Assembly (NCBI GenBank): GCA_944385765.1
Contig: CALWYL010000015.1
Span: 1-38,336 of the forward strand
Length of the DNA: 38,336 bases
Origin: an uncultured Oscillospiraceae bacterium
Lineage (GTDB): Bacteria; Bacillota; Clostridia; Oscillospirales; Oscillospiraceae
Reading direction: 5' to 3'
Positions 25,468-33,676 of the stretch are shown here, one piece after another; position 1 is the stretch's first letter, and every line of letters starts with the position of its first letter. The position numbers and the translations under genes were made by a program. Below the pieces are notes generated by a model. It was not told the DNA's origin and did not search any database. It saw only the letters and a list, made by a program, of their open reading frames with translations.

Positions 25468-25821
25468 TCACTGTGTCAGGCCAAAGCTGACGGCGATGGC
25501 GCTGTTTACCCGGTCCATGGTGGCGCCGTCCAGCTGCCCCATGCGCTCGCGCAGGCGGGACTTGTCGAGCGTGCGTATCTGCTCCAGGAGCACTACGCTG
25601 TCCCGGCTCAGCCCGTAGTTGCGGGCCGAGAGCTCGATGTGCGTGGGCAGCCGGGCCTTGCCTGTCTGGGACGTGATGGCCGCGGCTATCACCGTGGGGC
25701 TGTGGCGGTTGCCCGTGTCGTTCTGGACTATCAGCACAGGGCGCATGCCGCCCTGCTCGCTGCCGACCACCGGGCTCAGGTCGGCGTAGTAGATGTCCCC
25801 GCGTTTTACCGCATTCTGCAT
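25468..25821 (-). CDS. mazF: MazF/NdoA-family endoribonuclease toxin
   Basis: A 117-residue member of the MazF/PemK family, which cleaves mRNA at short sequence motifs. The family core is clear: VKRGDIYYADLSPVVGSEQGG at the N-terminus, catalytic arginine in GGMRPVLIVQND (Arg27) and AAAITSQTGKARLPTHIEL (Thr50). The ATG at 25821 was chosen because the domain begins there. In Bacillus and many Clostridia the gene lies after alr with an antitoxin gene (ndoAI/mazE) between. Here the gap to alr is only 128 bp and holds no antitoxin ORF, so the antitoxin is absent or elsewhere. Confidence 0.93.
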   Translation of the reverse strand: MQNAVKRGDIYYADLSPVVGSEQGGMRPVLIVQNDTGNRHSPTVIAAAITSQTGKARLPTHIELSARNYGLSRDSVVLLEQIRTLDKSRLRERMGQLDGATMDRVNSAIAVSFGLTQ

Positions 25822-25949
25822 TTTGTTCACACTCCGTATTTCGCGCGCCTCCGGGGCGCGCGGAAGGTGCCCATTCACATTGTATGTAGGGCAGCGGCGA
25901 GATGTCTGCCGCCAGGAGTATTTTCACACGCGGCGCGGGATTTTATACA

Positions 25950-27068
25950 TCAGATGTAGACGCGGGGCACGCGGGGGGAGACGGCGCAGAGCAGCTCGTA
26001 GGAGATGGTGCCGGCCTTGGCGGCCTGTTCGTCCGCGCCCAGGCCCTGGCCGAACACGGTGACCACGTCGCCCACGCGCACGTCGTCCATGCCGGTGATG
26101 TCCACCATGCACATATCCATGCAGATGGCCCCCACCTGATGCGCGCGGCGGCCGTTTATCAGCACGTCCATCGCGCCGGAGAGGCGGCGGTGCAGCCCGT
26201 CCGCGTAGCCCACGGGTATCACGGCCAGCCGCATGTCCCCCGGGCAGGTGAAAGTGCGGCCGTAGCTGATGGTGTCGCCGGCGCGGTGCTCCGTTATCTC
26301 GCTCACGCGGGTGAGGACGGTCATCACCGGTTTCAAATCCAGCCCGCCGCGCTCCGCGCCGGGGTAGAGCCCGTAGAGCAGCAGTCCGGGGCGCACCATG
26401 CCCAGGCTCATCTCCCTGTAGTTTACCACACCGCCGCTGTTGGCGCAATGGCGGATGCCCCAGCTGACGCCGGTTTCTTTTTCCAGGCGGTCGACGGCCT
26501 CATTGAATTGGGCAAACTGCCGCCGGGTGAAGGCCACCTGGCCGGGCTCGTCCGCGGCAGCAAAGTGCGTGAACACGCCGCTGATTTCCAGGCCCGGGAG
26601 GGAGGCGAGGGAGGCGGCCTCCGCCATCTCGCGCTCAGAGGAGACGTTGAAGCCGGTGCGGCCCATGCCGGTCTCCAGCTTTACATGGCACTTGAGCCTG
26701 AAGCCGGAGCCCTGCAGGCGGCGGCTCATCTCGCGGGCGCAGCCTATGTCGCCTATGGCCTGTTCGGAGCCCAGGCGGGCTATGTCCAGCGCGAGGAAGG
26801 AGGGGCTGGGGGCCAGGATGAGTATGGGGGTGGAGATTCCGGCGGAGCGCAGCTCGGAGGCCTCCTCATAGCAGGAGACGGCGAGGTAGTCCGCGCCCAG
26901 CTCCTCCAGCCGGCGGGCTATGGGCACGGCGCCGTGGCCGTAGGCGTTGGCCTTGCAGAGGCCCATGAAGCGCGTGCCCGGAGGGAGGGCGCGGCGTATC
27001 TCGCGGTAGTTGTGCTCCAGGTTGGCCAGGCTTATCTCAGCCCAGGTCCGCTTATCTTGATTACGCAT
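25950..27068 (-). CDS. alr: Alanine racemase
   Basis: Alr makes D-alanine for peptidoglycan. The 372-residue PLP enzyme has the Schiff-base lysine in FMGLCKANAYGHGA (Lys39), the barrel motifs LKCHVKLETGMGRTGF and RHCANSGG, and the catalytic tyrosine in TISYGRTF. The ATG at 27068 follows AGAGGCG and begins the usual TWAEISLANLEHN segment. It lies 11 bp after a lipoprotein gene and upstream of mazF; this linkage resembles the ydcC-alr-ndoA region of Bacillus. Confidence 0.96.
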   Translation of the reverse strand: MRNQDKRTWAEISLANLEHNYREIRRALPPGTRFMGLCKANAYGHGAVPIARRLEELGADYLAVSCYEEASELRSAGISTPILILAPSPSFLALDIARLGSEQAIGDIGCAREMSRRLQGSGFRLKCHVKLETGMGRTGFNVSSEREMAEAASLASLPGLEISGVFTHFAAADEPGQVAFTRRQFAQFNEAVDRLEKETGVSWGIRHCANSGGVVNYREMSLGMVRPGLLLYGLYPGAERGGLDLKPVMTVLTRVSEITEHRAGDTISYGRTFTCPGDMRLAVIPVGYADGLHRRLSGAMDVLINGRRAHQVGAICMDMCMVDITGMDDVRVGDVVTVFGQGLGADEQAAKAGTISYELLCAVSPRVPRVYI

Positions 27069-27079
27069 TGGGTTCGCCT

Positions 27080-27658
27080 CTAATCTTCCGTATCTGAAGT
27101 AGAAAATTCCGTTATGTCGCAGCTTATGAGCACGCGGCCGTCGCCGCCGGAGATGAACTCCGCACCTGTGGGGCGGCCGGCGGGGTCCAGGCACAGGTCG
27201 ATGCCCGCCACGCCCGTCTCGTCGTCCGGCACCAGGCTGACGACGCTCTCGCTGCCCTCTTCCCAGGTGAGGGCCACATGTGCGCCGCAGATGGCCTCCA
27301 CGAGCAGTGGCAGCGCGGTGGCGGCGCTCAGCCCGGCGCCGTTGACCTTGCCGGCGCCGAGCATCAGCCCGTCGTACTCCAGCCAGGCCTCGCCGCTGTC
27401 GTCAAAGCGGGCCGTGATGCCCGCGAGGGCGGCGGGGGCGGAGACGGTTATGACGCAGTCCCCCCCGGAGAGGGAGAGCGACATGGAGTAGGTCTCCGGC
27501 GTCTCGCCGGCGGCGGTCACCTCGGCGGAGAGGCTTATATCCCCCGCGGCGGAGACCTCCGCGCGCAGGCTCTCGAAATCCCCGCCCGACGCGCCGCCGC
27601 AGGCGGCAAACGTCAAAAGGGCGAGGGCTGTCATCAGTGCGGCCGCTCTTCGCCGCAT
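27080..27658 (-). CDS. Lipoprotein, possibly YdcC/LolA-like
   Basis: A 192-residue lipoprotein: signal peptide with lipobox LTFAAC (cysteine at about 20), then a beta-rich domain (SLSAEVTAAGETPETYSMSLSLSGGDC and following). Its place between nnrD and alr matches the outer-surface lipoproteins (YdcC type) found there in Firmicutes, some with a LolA-like fold; the sequence alone does not prove this. The start follows GGAGG, which lies inside the end of nnrD. Confidence 0.72.
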   Translation of the reverse strand: MRRRAAALMTALALLTFAACGGASGGDFESLRAEVSAAGDISLSAEVTAAGETPETYSMSLSLSGGDCVITVSAPAALAGITARFDDSGEAWLEYDGLMLGAGKVNGAGLSAATALPLLVEAICGAHVALTWEEGSESVVSLVPDDETGVAGIDLCLDPAGRPTGAEFISGGDGRVLISCDITEFSTSDTED

Positions 27659-27661
27659 GGT

Positions 27662-28525
27662 TCAGACCTCCGTTATTGATTTCATCGCGGACGGGAGTTT
27701 TTCGATGATGTCGGTGGGCGTCATGCCGTACTCGCCCATCTCGGCGGCGCAGAGGTCGCCGGCGAGGCCGTGCAGATAGACGGCGGCGCACACCGCCTCC
27801 CGCAGGGGGAGCTGGCAGAGCAGCGCGCCCATCAGGCCCGTGAGCACGTCGCCCGAGCCGCCGCGGGCCATGCCGGGGTTGCCGGTGTGGTTGACGTACA
27901 GTTCCCCGTGGGGGAAGGCCACCACGGTGTCCTGTCCCTTGAGGACCAGCGCGCAGCCGTAGCGCGCGGCAAAGGCGAGGGCGGCGCCCACGCGGCCGGC
28001 GGAGAGGTCGCCGCCCAGCCGCGCGAACTCGCCCTCGTGGGGCGTGAGCACCAGCGGGGCGGAGAGCGAGCTCAACACGTCCGGGTCCTGCGAGACGGCC
28101 CAGAGCCCGTCCGCGTCGAGGACGGTGGGCACGCGCGAGCGGCGCAGCAGGGCGAGCACCAGCTCGCGCACTCCCCGGCTGCGGCCCAGACCTGGGCCTA
28201 TGGCCAGGCAGTCCGCCCTTTCCAGCCGGGGGCACAGCTCCTCCAGGGCCGCGGCGGTCAGCAGCCCGCCGCCGTCGCAGGGCAGGGGGAAGGGCATGGC
28301 CTCGTCATTCTTCACGGCGGTGATGGCGTAGATGTCGCGCGGCACGCCGAGATACACCAGCCCGGCGCCGCCCCTGACGGCGGCGCGCGAGGCCAGGGTG
28401 GGCGCGCCGGTGTAGCCCACGCTGCCGGCGACTATCAGCAGCCGGCCGAAATCGCGCTTTGAGGCGGCCCGATCCCTCCGGGGGAGGGATATGGGGGCGG
28501 CGTTTTCCATCTCGTCTGTTTTCAT
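27662..28525 (-). CDS. nnrD: ADP-dependent (S)-NAD(P)H-hydrate dehydratase
   Basis: NnrD repairs hydrated NADH/NADPH using ADP. The 287-residue product has the ribokinase-like fold: GRLLIVAGSVGYTGAP, CLAIGPGLGRS, VLDADGLWAVS, LTPHEGEFARL, VLKGQDTVV and the catalytic region NPGMARGGSGDVLTG. The NnrE epimerase domain often fused to it is missing, so it is the dehydratase alone. The ATG at 28525 is only about 9 bp from the -10, implying a leaderless message; the in-frame ATG at 28510 is an alternative with a very short leader. First gene of nnrD-lipoprotein-alr-mazF. Confidence 0.93.
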   Translation of the reverse strand: MKTDEMENAAPISLPRRDRAASKRDFGRLLIVAGSVGYTGAPTLASRAAVRGGAGLVYLGVPRDIYAITAVKNDEAMPFPLPCDGGGLLTAAALEELCPRLERADCLAIGPGLGRSRGVRELVLALLRRSRVPTVLDADGLWAVSQDPDVLSSLSAPLVLTPHEGEFARLGGDLSAGRVGAALAFAARYGCALVLKGQDTVVAFPHGELYVNHTGNPGMARGGSGDVLTGLMGALLCQLPLREAVCAAVYLHGLAGDLCAAEMGEYGMTPTDIIEKLPSAMKSITEV

Positions 28526-28533
28526 GGCATAAT

Positions 28534-28562
28534 ATTATACACGCCCGGCGGCCGGCAGTCAA
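28534..28562 (-). promoter_or_regulatory. Promoter of the nnrD-alr-mazF operon
   Basis: Minus strand: -35 TTGACT (28557-28562), 17-bp spacer, perfect -10 TATAAT (28534-28539). The expected start point is within 0-3 nt of the nnrD ATG. Confidence 0.8.
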
Positions 28563-28600
28563 ATCCGAAGCGCAAAACTCCCGCCGGCGCATAAAATCAT

Positions 28601-28629
28601 TTGACTTCCCGTCTGCGATGTGCTATAAA
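28601..28629 (+). promoter_or_regulatory. Promoter of the pheST T-box transcript
   Basis: -35 TTGACT (28601-28606), 17-bp spacer, -10 TATAAA (28624-28629), placed back to back with the nnrD promoter. Confidence 0.8.
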
Positions 28630-28635
28630 TGTATT

Positions 28636-28876
28636 CTGGTTGATACAGATTAATGCTGAGAACGGGAAAATAGCCCATGACAGGCGCTAAGAGAACGGGG
28701 GCCGCCGGCTGTAAGCCCCCCGCGCGCTGCGGGCTTGGTTCGCCCGGGAGCACCGGCCAATCACCGGCGGGTTCGGCCCGTTACCGCCGTCACGAGTGCG
28801 GCGCGCTGCGCCGAACACGGGTGGTACCGCGGAAGAGAGCCTTTCGTCCTGTGCACGGGATGAGAGGCGTTTTTTT
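28636..28876 (+). promoter_or_regulatory. T-box riboswitch, tRNA-Phe specific, with terminator
   Basis: A T-box leader senses uncharged tRNA and allows read-through when it is abundant. The conserved T-box GGGTGGTACCGCGG is at 28819-28832; its UGGU bulge fits a tRNA with A73. Stem I is closed by AACGGG (28661-28666) with CCCGTT (28777-28782). Just inside it the codon TTC (28772-28774) is in specifier position, matching phenylalanine and the downstream pheS. The terminator stem pairs GCCTTTCGTCC (28839-28849) with GGATGAGAGGC (28858-28868), followed by seven T (28870-28876). Confidence 0.93.
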
Positions 28877-28920
28877 GTCCTGTGAGAGGCTCTTTGTATA
28901 TCGTTGGCAGGAGGCGCAAC

Positions 28921-29946
28921 ATGAAGGAACAACTGGAAAAGCTTGCTGGAACTTCGCTGGAGGAGGTGTCCTCGGCGTGCGACATCGCGGCGCTGGACGC
29001 GCTCCGGGTGAAGTATCTGGGCAAAAAAGGCGAGCTCACGGCCATCCTCAAGCAGATGGGCAGGCTCTCCGCCGAGGAGCGGCCGGCCATGGGGCAGCTG
29101 GCGAACAGCGTGAGGGCCTCCCTGGAGGCAGCCATAGAGGAGCGGCGCACACAGCTGGAGGAGGCCGAACTGGAGAAGAGGCTGGAGGCGGAGGCGCTGG
29201 ACGTCACCCTGCCCGGCAGCCGCGTCAGGGGCGGGCACAAGCACCCCATGGACGTGGTCATAGACGAGCTCAAGGAGATATTCATCGGCATGGGCTTCGA
29301 GGTGGACGACGGCCCCGAGGTGGAGCTCTCGACCTACAACTTCGACCGGCTGAACACCGACGAGGGGCACCCCGCCCGCGAGTGGACGGACAGCTTTTAC
29401 CTCGACGAGCAGAGCCGCACCATGCTGCGCACCCACACCTCGCCCATGGAGCCGCGCATCATGGAGACGCGCTCTCTGCCCATACGCGCCGCGGTATTTG
29501 GGCGCTGCTACCGCAAGGACGAGGTGGACGCCACCCACAGCCCCATGTTCCACCAGATGGAGGGGCTGGTGGTGGATGAGCACATCACCTTCGCCGACCT
29601 CAAGGGCATGCTGAACAACATGGCGGTGCAGCTCTACGGCCCGGGCACCGTCACCCGCTTCCGCCCGCACCACTTCCCCTTCACCGAGCCCAGTTGTGAG
29701 ATGGACGTGCAGTGCCACAAGTGCGGCGGCAAGGGCTGCCCCACCTGCAAGGGCGAGGGCTGGATAGAGCTGCTGGGCGCGGGCGTCTGCAACCCGCACG
29801 TGCTGGAGATGAGCGGCATAGACCCACAGACGCACTCCGGCTGGGCCTTCGGCATGGGCCTGGAGCGCGCGGCCATGCGCCAGTTCAAGATAGCCGACCT
29901 GCGGCTCATGTTCGAGAACGACGTCAGGTTCCTGGAGCAATTTTGA
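28921..29946 (+). CDS. pheS: Phenylalanine--tRNA ligase alpha subunit
   Basis: PheS holds the class II catalytic core of the alpha2-beta2 synthetase. The 341-residue product has an N-terminal coiled coil (about 1-85), motif 1 region (HPMDVVIDELKEIF), motif 2 (RAAVFGRCYRKDEVDATHSPMF, FHQMEGLVVDE) and motif 3 (GWAFGMGLERAAM). A four-cysteine segment (CHKCGGKGCPTC, about 263-274) could bind a metal and is seen in several Clostridia. The ATG at 28921 follows GGAGG. It is controlled by the T-box upstream; a 109-bp gap with hairpins separates it from pheT. Confidence 0.97.
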   Translation: MKEQLEKLAGTSLEEVSSACDIAALDALRVKYLGKKGELTAILKQMGRLSAEERPAMGQLANSVRASLEAAIEERRTQLEEAELEKRLEAEALDVTLPGSRVRGGHKHPMDVVIDELKEIFIGMGFEVDDGPEVELSTYNFDRLNTDEGHPAREWTDSFYLDEQSRTMLRTHTSPMEPRIMETRSLPIRAAVFGRCYRKDEVDATHSPMFHQMEGLVVDEHITFADLKGMLNNMAVQLYGPGTVTRFRPHHFPFTEPSCEMDVQCHKCGGKGCPTCKGEGWIELLGAGVCNPHVLEMSGIDPQTHSGWAFGMGLERAAMRQFKIADLRLMFENDVRFLEQF

Positions 29947-29951
29947 CTGAG

Positions 29952-30022
29952 GCGGGGAGCGTAGGCTCTCCGCACTGAGGCACCGCGCGGGCAAGGTGCC
30001 GCGCGGACGGATTGCGATTTTT
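29952..30022 (+). promoter_or_regulatory. Hairpin cluster between pheS and pheT, possible attenuator
   Basis: First stem: GCGGGGAGC-GTAG-GCTCTCCGC (29952-29973, one G-T pair). Then two mutually exclusive stems: GGCACC (29979-29984) with GGTGCC (29995-30000), or CCGCGCGG (29983-29990) with CCGCGCGG (29999-30006). A T-run (30018-30022) lies 11 nt after the second. This can act as a leaky terminator or set the PheS:PheT ratio. Confidence 0.45.
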
Positions 30023-30055
30023 ATCTAACGCCTGAAAAAGGAGTATGACTGACAC

Positions 30056-32452
30056 ATGAACCTATCGAGAAAGTGGCTCACCGAGTTCGTCGATGTGGGC
30101 CTGGATGAGATAAACGACCACGATTTCGCCGAGGCCATGACCATGACCGGCTCCAAGGTGGAGGGCACGCGCTACATGGGCGAGGGAATCTCCCGCGTCG
30201 TGGTGGGCAGGATAGTGGAGATGGTGCGCCACCACGACTCAGACCACATGTGGACCTGCCAGGTGGACGTGGGCGGCGAGCGCAACATACAGATTGTCAC
30301 CGGCGCGCAGAATCAGAAGGTGGGCGACATGGTGCCCGTGGCTCTGGACGGCTCCAGGCTGCCCGGAGGGGCGGAGATACACACCACGGTGTTCCGCGGC
30401 GAGCTCTCCGAGGGCATGATGTGCTCGCTCAAGGAGCTGGGGCTCACGCAGCACGACTTCCCCTACGCCATAGAGGATGGGCTCTTTGTGCTGCAGGAGG
30501 ACTGCCGCCCGGGCGACGACATAGTACCCGTGATTGGCCGCGACGACCACGTGGTGGAGTTCGAGATAACCCCCAACAGGCCCGACTGCCTCTCCGTAAT
30601 CGGGCTCGCGCGCGAGGCCTCAGTGACCTTCAAAAAGCCGCTGCGGCTGCACACGCCCGTGGTGAAGGGCTCCGGCGGAGACATAAACGACTATGTGAGG
30701 GTGGACGTGGAGGACCCGCGCCTCTGCCCGCGCTACACCGCGCGCATGGTGCGGAACATCAAAATCGAGCCCTCGCCCAAGTGGATGCGCGAGCGCATAG
30801 CCGCCATGGGCATGAGGCCCATAAACAACATCGTGGACATCACCAACTATGTGATGATGGAGTACGGCCAGCCGATGCACGCTTTCGACTTCGCCTGCGT
30901 GGACGGCGGGCACATCGTGGTGCGCACCGCCCGCGAGGGGGAGGTCTGCCGCACCCTGGACGGCAACGAGCGCCGCGTTACGCCCAGCATGCTCTGCATC
31001 TGCGACGAGCACAAGCCCGTGGGCCTGGCCGGCGTCATGGGCGGCGAGAACTCTGAAATCACGGAGAGCACCAAGATGGTCCTCTTCGAGAGCGCCAACT
31101 TCAACGGCACCAGCATCCGCCGCACGGCGGCGGCGCTGAACATGCGCACCGACGCCTCCGCGCACTATGAGAAGGGCCTCGACCCCTATCTGACCAAGGC
31201 CGCCGTGGACAGGGCCTGCGAGCTGGTGGAGCTGCTGGGCGCCGGCGAGGTGGTGGACGGCTTCATCGACGTGTTCCCCGCCCCTCCCGAGCCGCTCGTC
31301 CGTGAGCTGGATGTGGACCGGGTCAACTGGATACTGGGCACGGACATAGACGGGGAGACCATGCGGGATATACTGCGCCGGCTGGACTTCGGCGTGGAGG
31401 GGAATACCATCACCGTCCCCAGCTGGAGGCTGGACATAGACGCCAAGTACACGCAGAACGACTTCGCCGAGGAGGTCGCGCGCATCTACGGCTTCAACAA
31501 CATCCCCAGCACCATGATGGCCGACTCCGGCACCAAGTCAGGCGGCTTCACCAAGGAGCAGTCCGCTGAGCGCCGCCTGGGCGAGGTCTGCCGGGCCGGG
31601 GGCTATGACGGCATCATCACCTATTCCTTCTACAGCCCCGCCGGCTGGGACCTGATACGCCTGCCGGCGGACGACCCCAGGCGCGACGCGATACGCATCC
31701 TCAACCCCCTGGGCGAGGACACCAGCTGCATGCGCACCACCACGCTGCCCAGCGTGCTGGAGGTGCTCGCGCGCAACTGGAACTACCGCAACAAGGCCGT
31801 GAAGGTCTACGAGTTCGCCAGGGTATACAAAAAGCGCGCCGACGGCCTGGCGGATGAGCCGAAGGTGCTCACCCTGGGCGCATACGGCGGGGACATGGAC
31901 TTCTATGCGCTCAAGGGCACGGTGGAGGAGCTCTGCGACGCGCTGCGCATAGAGGGAGTGGAGTACCGCCCGGTGCGGGACAACCCCAGCTACCACCCCG
32001 GGCGCTGCGCCGCCGTATATGCCGGGGAGAGGTATCTCGGCGTCTTCGGGCAGGTCCACCCGCTGGTGGCCAAGAACTACGGCGTGGGCGAGGCGATGTA
32101 CGCCGCGGAGCTGGATTTCCCGGCCATGTTCGAGCTGCGCGGGAGAGAGGTATACTACAGGCCGCTGCCGCGTTTCCCGGCCGTCATGCGCGACATCTCC
32201 GTCGTCTGCGACGAGAGCCTGACCGCCGGTGAGCTGGAGAAGTGCATACGCAGGGCCGGCGGCGAGTATCTCGACAGTGTCGAGGTGTTCGACGTCTACA
32301 AGGGGCCCAATATCCCCCAGGGCAAGAAATCCGTGTCCTTCTCCCTGGCGCTGAGGGCGGAGGACCAGACCCTCACCGACGACCACGCGGAGGAGGCCGT
32401 ATCGGCTGTGCTCGATGCGCTACAGCGCGAATACGGCGCCGTCATACGCTGA
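30056..32452 (+). CDS. pheT: Phenylalanine--tRNA ligase beta subunit
   Basis: PheT carries the tRNA-binding and editing functions of PheRS. The 798-residue protein has the full bacterial order: N-terminal EMAP-like tRNA-binding domain (about 40-150, VVGRIVEMVRHHDSDHMW, NIQIVTGAQN), B3/4 editing domain (about 205-370), B5 domain (about 400-475), catalytic-like core and the C-terminal FDX-ACB anticodon-binding domain (about 705-798, RFPAVMRDISVVCDE). AAGGAG lies 12 nt before the ATG, rather far. No terminator is seen before the ireB promoter. Confidence 0.97.
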   Translation: MNLSRKWLTEFVDVGLDEINDHDFAEAMTMTGSKVEGTRYMGEGISRVVVGRIVEMVRHHDSDHMWTCQVDVGGERNIQIVTGAQNQKVGDMVPVALDGSRLPGGAEIHTTVFRGELSEGMMCSLKELGLTQHDFPYAIEDGLFVLQEDCRPGDDIVPVIGRDDHVVEFEITPNRPDCLSVIGLAREASVTFKKPLRLHTPVVKGSGGDINDYVRVDVEDPRLCPRYTARMVRNIKIEPSPKWMRERIAAMGMRPINNIVDITNYVMMEYGQPMHAFDFACVDGGHIVVRTAREGEVCRTLDGNERRVTPSMLCICDEHKPVGLAGVMGGENSEITESTKMVLFESANFNGTSIRRTAAALNMRTDASAHYEKGLDPYLTKAAVDRACELVELLGAGEVVDGFIDVFPAPPEPLVRELDVDRVNWILGTDIDGETMRDILRRLDFGVEGNTITVPSWRLDIDAKYTQNDFAEEVARIYGFNNIPSTMMADSGTKSGGFTKEQSAERRLGEVCRAGGYDGIITYSFYSPAGWDLIRLPADDPRRDAIRILNPLGEDTSCMRTTTLPSVLEVLARNWNYRNKAVKVYEFARVYKKRADGLADEPKVLTLGAYGGDMDFYALKGTVEELCDALRIEGVEYRPVRDNPSYHPGRCAAVYAGERYLGVFGQVHPLVAKNYGVGEAMYAAELDFPAMFELRGREVYYRPLPRFPAVMRDISVVCDESLTAGELEKCIRRAGGEYLDSVEVFDVYKGPNIPQGKKSVSFSLALRAEDQTLTDDHAEEAVSAVLDALQREYGAVIR

Positions 32453-32483
32453 GCGATGTAATCAAAGCGTAATACTACACATC

Positions 32484-32511
32484 TTTACACCCCCGGATTT
32501 TTTGGTATAAT
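32484..32511 (+). promoter_or_regulatory. Promoter of ireB
   Basis: -35 TTTACA (32484-32489), 16-bp spacer, perfect -10 TATAAT (32506-32511), about 46 bp before the ATG. Confidence 0.7.
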
Positions 32512-32557
32512 AGCAGCTGTAAGCGGAAAATATACCAGAGACCGAGGAGGGTTTTAG

Positions 32558-32800
32558 ATGGAGGACGCCACCAGGAAATTTACCGCGATAGATGATCGTA
32601 AAGAGACGCGCGAGATACTGTCATCCGTATATGACTCTCTCAAGGTCAAGGGCTATAACCCCATAAACCAGCTCGTGGGCTACATCATCTCCGAGGACCC
32701 CACGTACATCACCAACTACAACAACGCCCGCAGCCTCATCTGCCGGCTCGACCGCGACGAGCTGCTGCAGGAACTGCTGGTTAGCTATCTCGGTAAGTGA
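32558..32800 (+). CDS. ireB: IreB-family regulatory phosphoprotein
   Basis: IreB (UPF0297/YrzL) is a small phosphorylated protein; in Enterococcus it is a target of the PASTA kinase IreK and modulates cephalosporin resistance. The 80-residue product carries the family core [44 protein letters not shown] and [15 protein letters not shown]. Threonines at 5 and 9 lie where the known phospho-threonines are found. In many Firmicutes ireB precedes yqgF and yrzB; here it stands alone with its own promoter and a perfect terminator. Confidence 0.95.
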   Translation: MEDATRKFTAIDDRKETREILSSVYDSLKVKGYNPINQLVGYIISEDPTYITNYNNARSLICRLDRDELLQELLVSYLGK

Positions 32801-32812
32801 ACAGATAAGCGA

Positions 32813-32846
32813 CGCCCCCGGGGCCATGCCCCGGGGGCGCTTTTTT
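32813..32846. terminator. Terminator between ireB and the convergent MBL gene
   Basis: Perfect 12-bp stem CGCCCCCGGGGC-CAT-GCCCCGGGGGCG (32813-32839), then six T (32841-32846) on the plus strand. The minus strand lacks a good T-run, so it mainly serves ireB. Confidence 0.88.
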
Positions 32847-32852
32847 GCCTTT

Positions 32853-33665
32853 TCAGAACTCCAGCGTGTCGCCGGCGGCCAGGTAGCTTATCTGGGAGCC
32901 CAGGCGCGCCCGGAGGCGCTCGTAGCTCTTCACGCCGGTACAGTGGCCGGTGTGATAGCGCGCGGGGGTGGCGGCCAGGCGCTCCGCCAGGGCGTCGGTC
33001 AGCCCGTCGTCCGTCTCGCCGGTGGCGGGTATCATCAGATGGAAGCCGCCGACCACGTCCTGCGGCGGCTGGGGGCAGAGTTCGGCGCAGCGGCTGAGGA
33101 TGTTCAATATCCCGCAGTGGGCGCAGCCGTCTATGAGAACACGCTTGCCGTCCTCCTCTATCAGCAGGTTCTGCTCGTGGGAGAAGTCGTCAGGCGTCTC
33201 GCCGTCGGGGCCGAAGAGCACGCGGTTGGCCGGGGAGAAGAGCTCGCGGCCGCGCACGCCGGAGAAGAGGGTGAGGCCCTCGGCAATCTTGTGCTCCGCG
33301 CCGGTGTAGATTATCCGGCCGCCGTCCGCGAGCTGCGGGTTGAGGCCGATGTTCCGCTTCACGCCGGGTGCGGGGCGGGACCAGCGCGGCTCAAAGCCGC
33401 CGCGGCGCAGATAGACTGGGGAGCCGGGGCAGAGCTCAAGAAAGGCGGCCAGGCCGCCGCCGTGGTCGTCGTGGGCGTGGGACAGCACGGCGAACTCGGC
33501 GAGGGAGACGTCTATGCCCAGGCGCTTCGCGTTCTCGATGAAGCCGGCGTCCGGGCCCAGGTCGAAGAGAAAGCGGTGGGAACAGGCCTCGACCCAGAGG
33601 CTGAGGCCGTGGGCGCACTCCAGCCCGGGGCGGGAGACGTTGTCCATCAGGCAGGTTATCTTCAC
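32853..33665 (-). CDS. MBL-fold metallohydrolase
   Basis: A 270-residue cytoplasmic metallo-beta-lactamase-fold protein. The metal motif SHAHDDHGGG (HxHxDH, about 62-71), a later CAHCGILNI and the C-terminal YHTGHCTG histidine are present. The overall pattern resembles the group annotated as 7,8-dihydropterin-6-yl-methyl-4-aminobenzene 5'-phosphate synthase-like, but that name is not proof of activity. It starts with GTG 11 bp after the pyrimidine-nucleoside phosphorylase stop, with GGGGG as ribosome binding site, so the two are one operon. A link to nucleoside metabolism is possible but unproved. Confidence 0.85.
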   Translation of the reverse strand: MKITCLMDNVSRPGLECAHGLSLWVEACSHRFLFDLGPDAGFIENAKRLGIDVSLAEFAVLSHAHDDHGGGLAAFLELCPGSPVYLRRGGFEPRWSRPAPGVKRNIGLNPQLADGGRIIYTGAEHKIAEGLTLFSGVRGRELFSPANRVLFGPDGETPDDFSHEQNLLIEEDGKRVLIDGCAHCGILNILSRCAELCPQPPQDVVGGFHLMIPATGETDDGLTDALAERLAATPARYHTGHCTGVKSYERLRARLGSQISYLAAGDTLEF

Positions 33666-33676
33666 GCGCGCACCCC

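Noticed and set aside
25822..25949. A mazE-like antitoxin gene between alr and mazF
   Set aside because: The gap is too short for the usual ~90-residue antitoxin and no open frame with a start and ribosome binding site resembles one.
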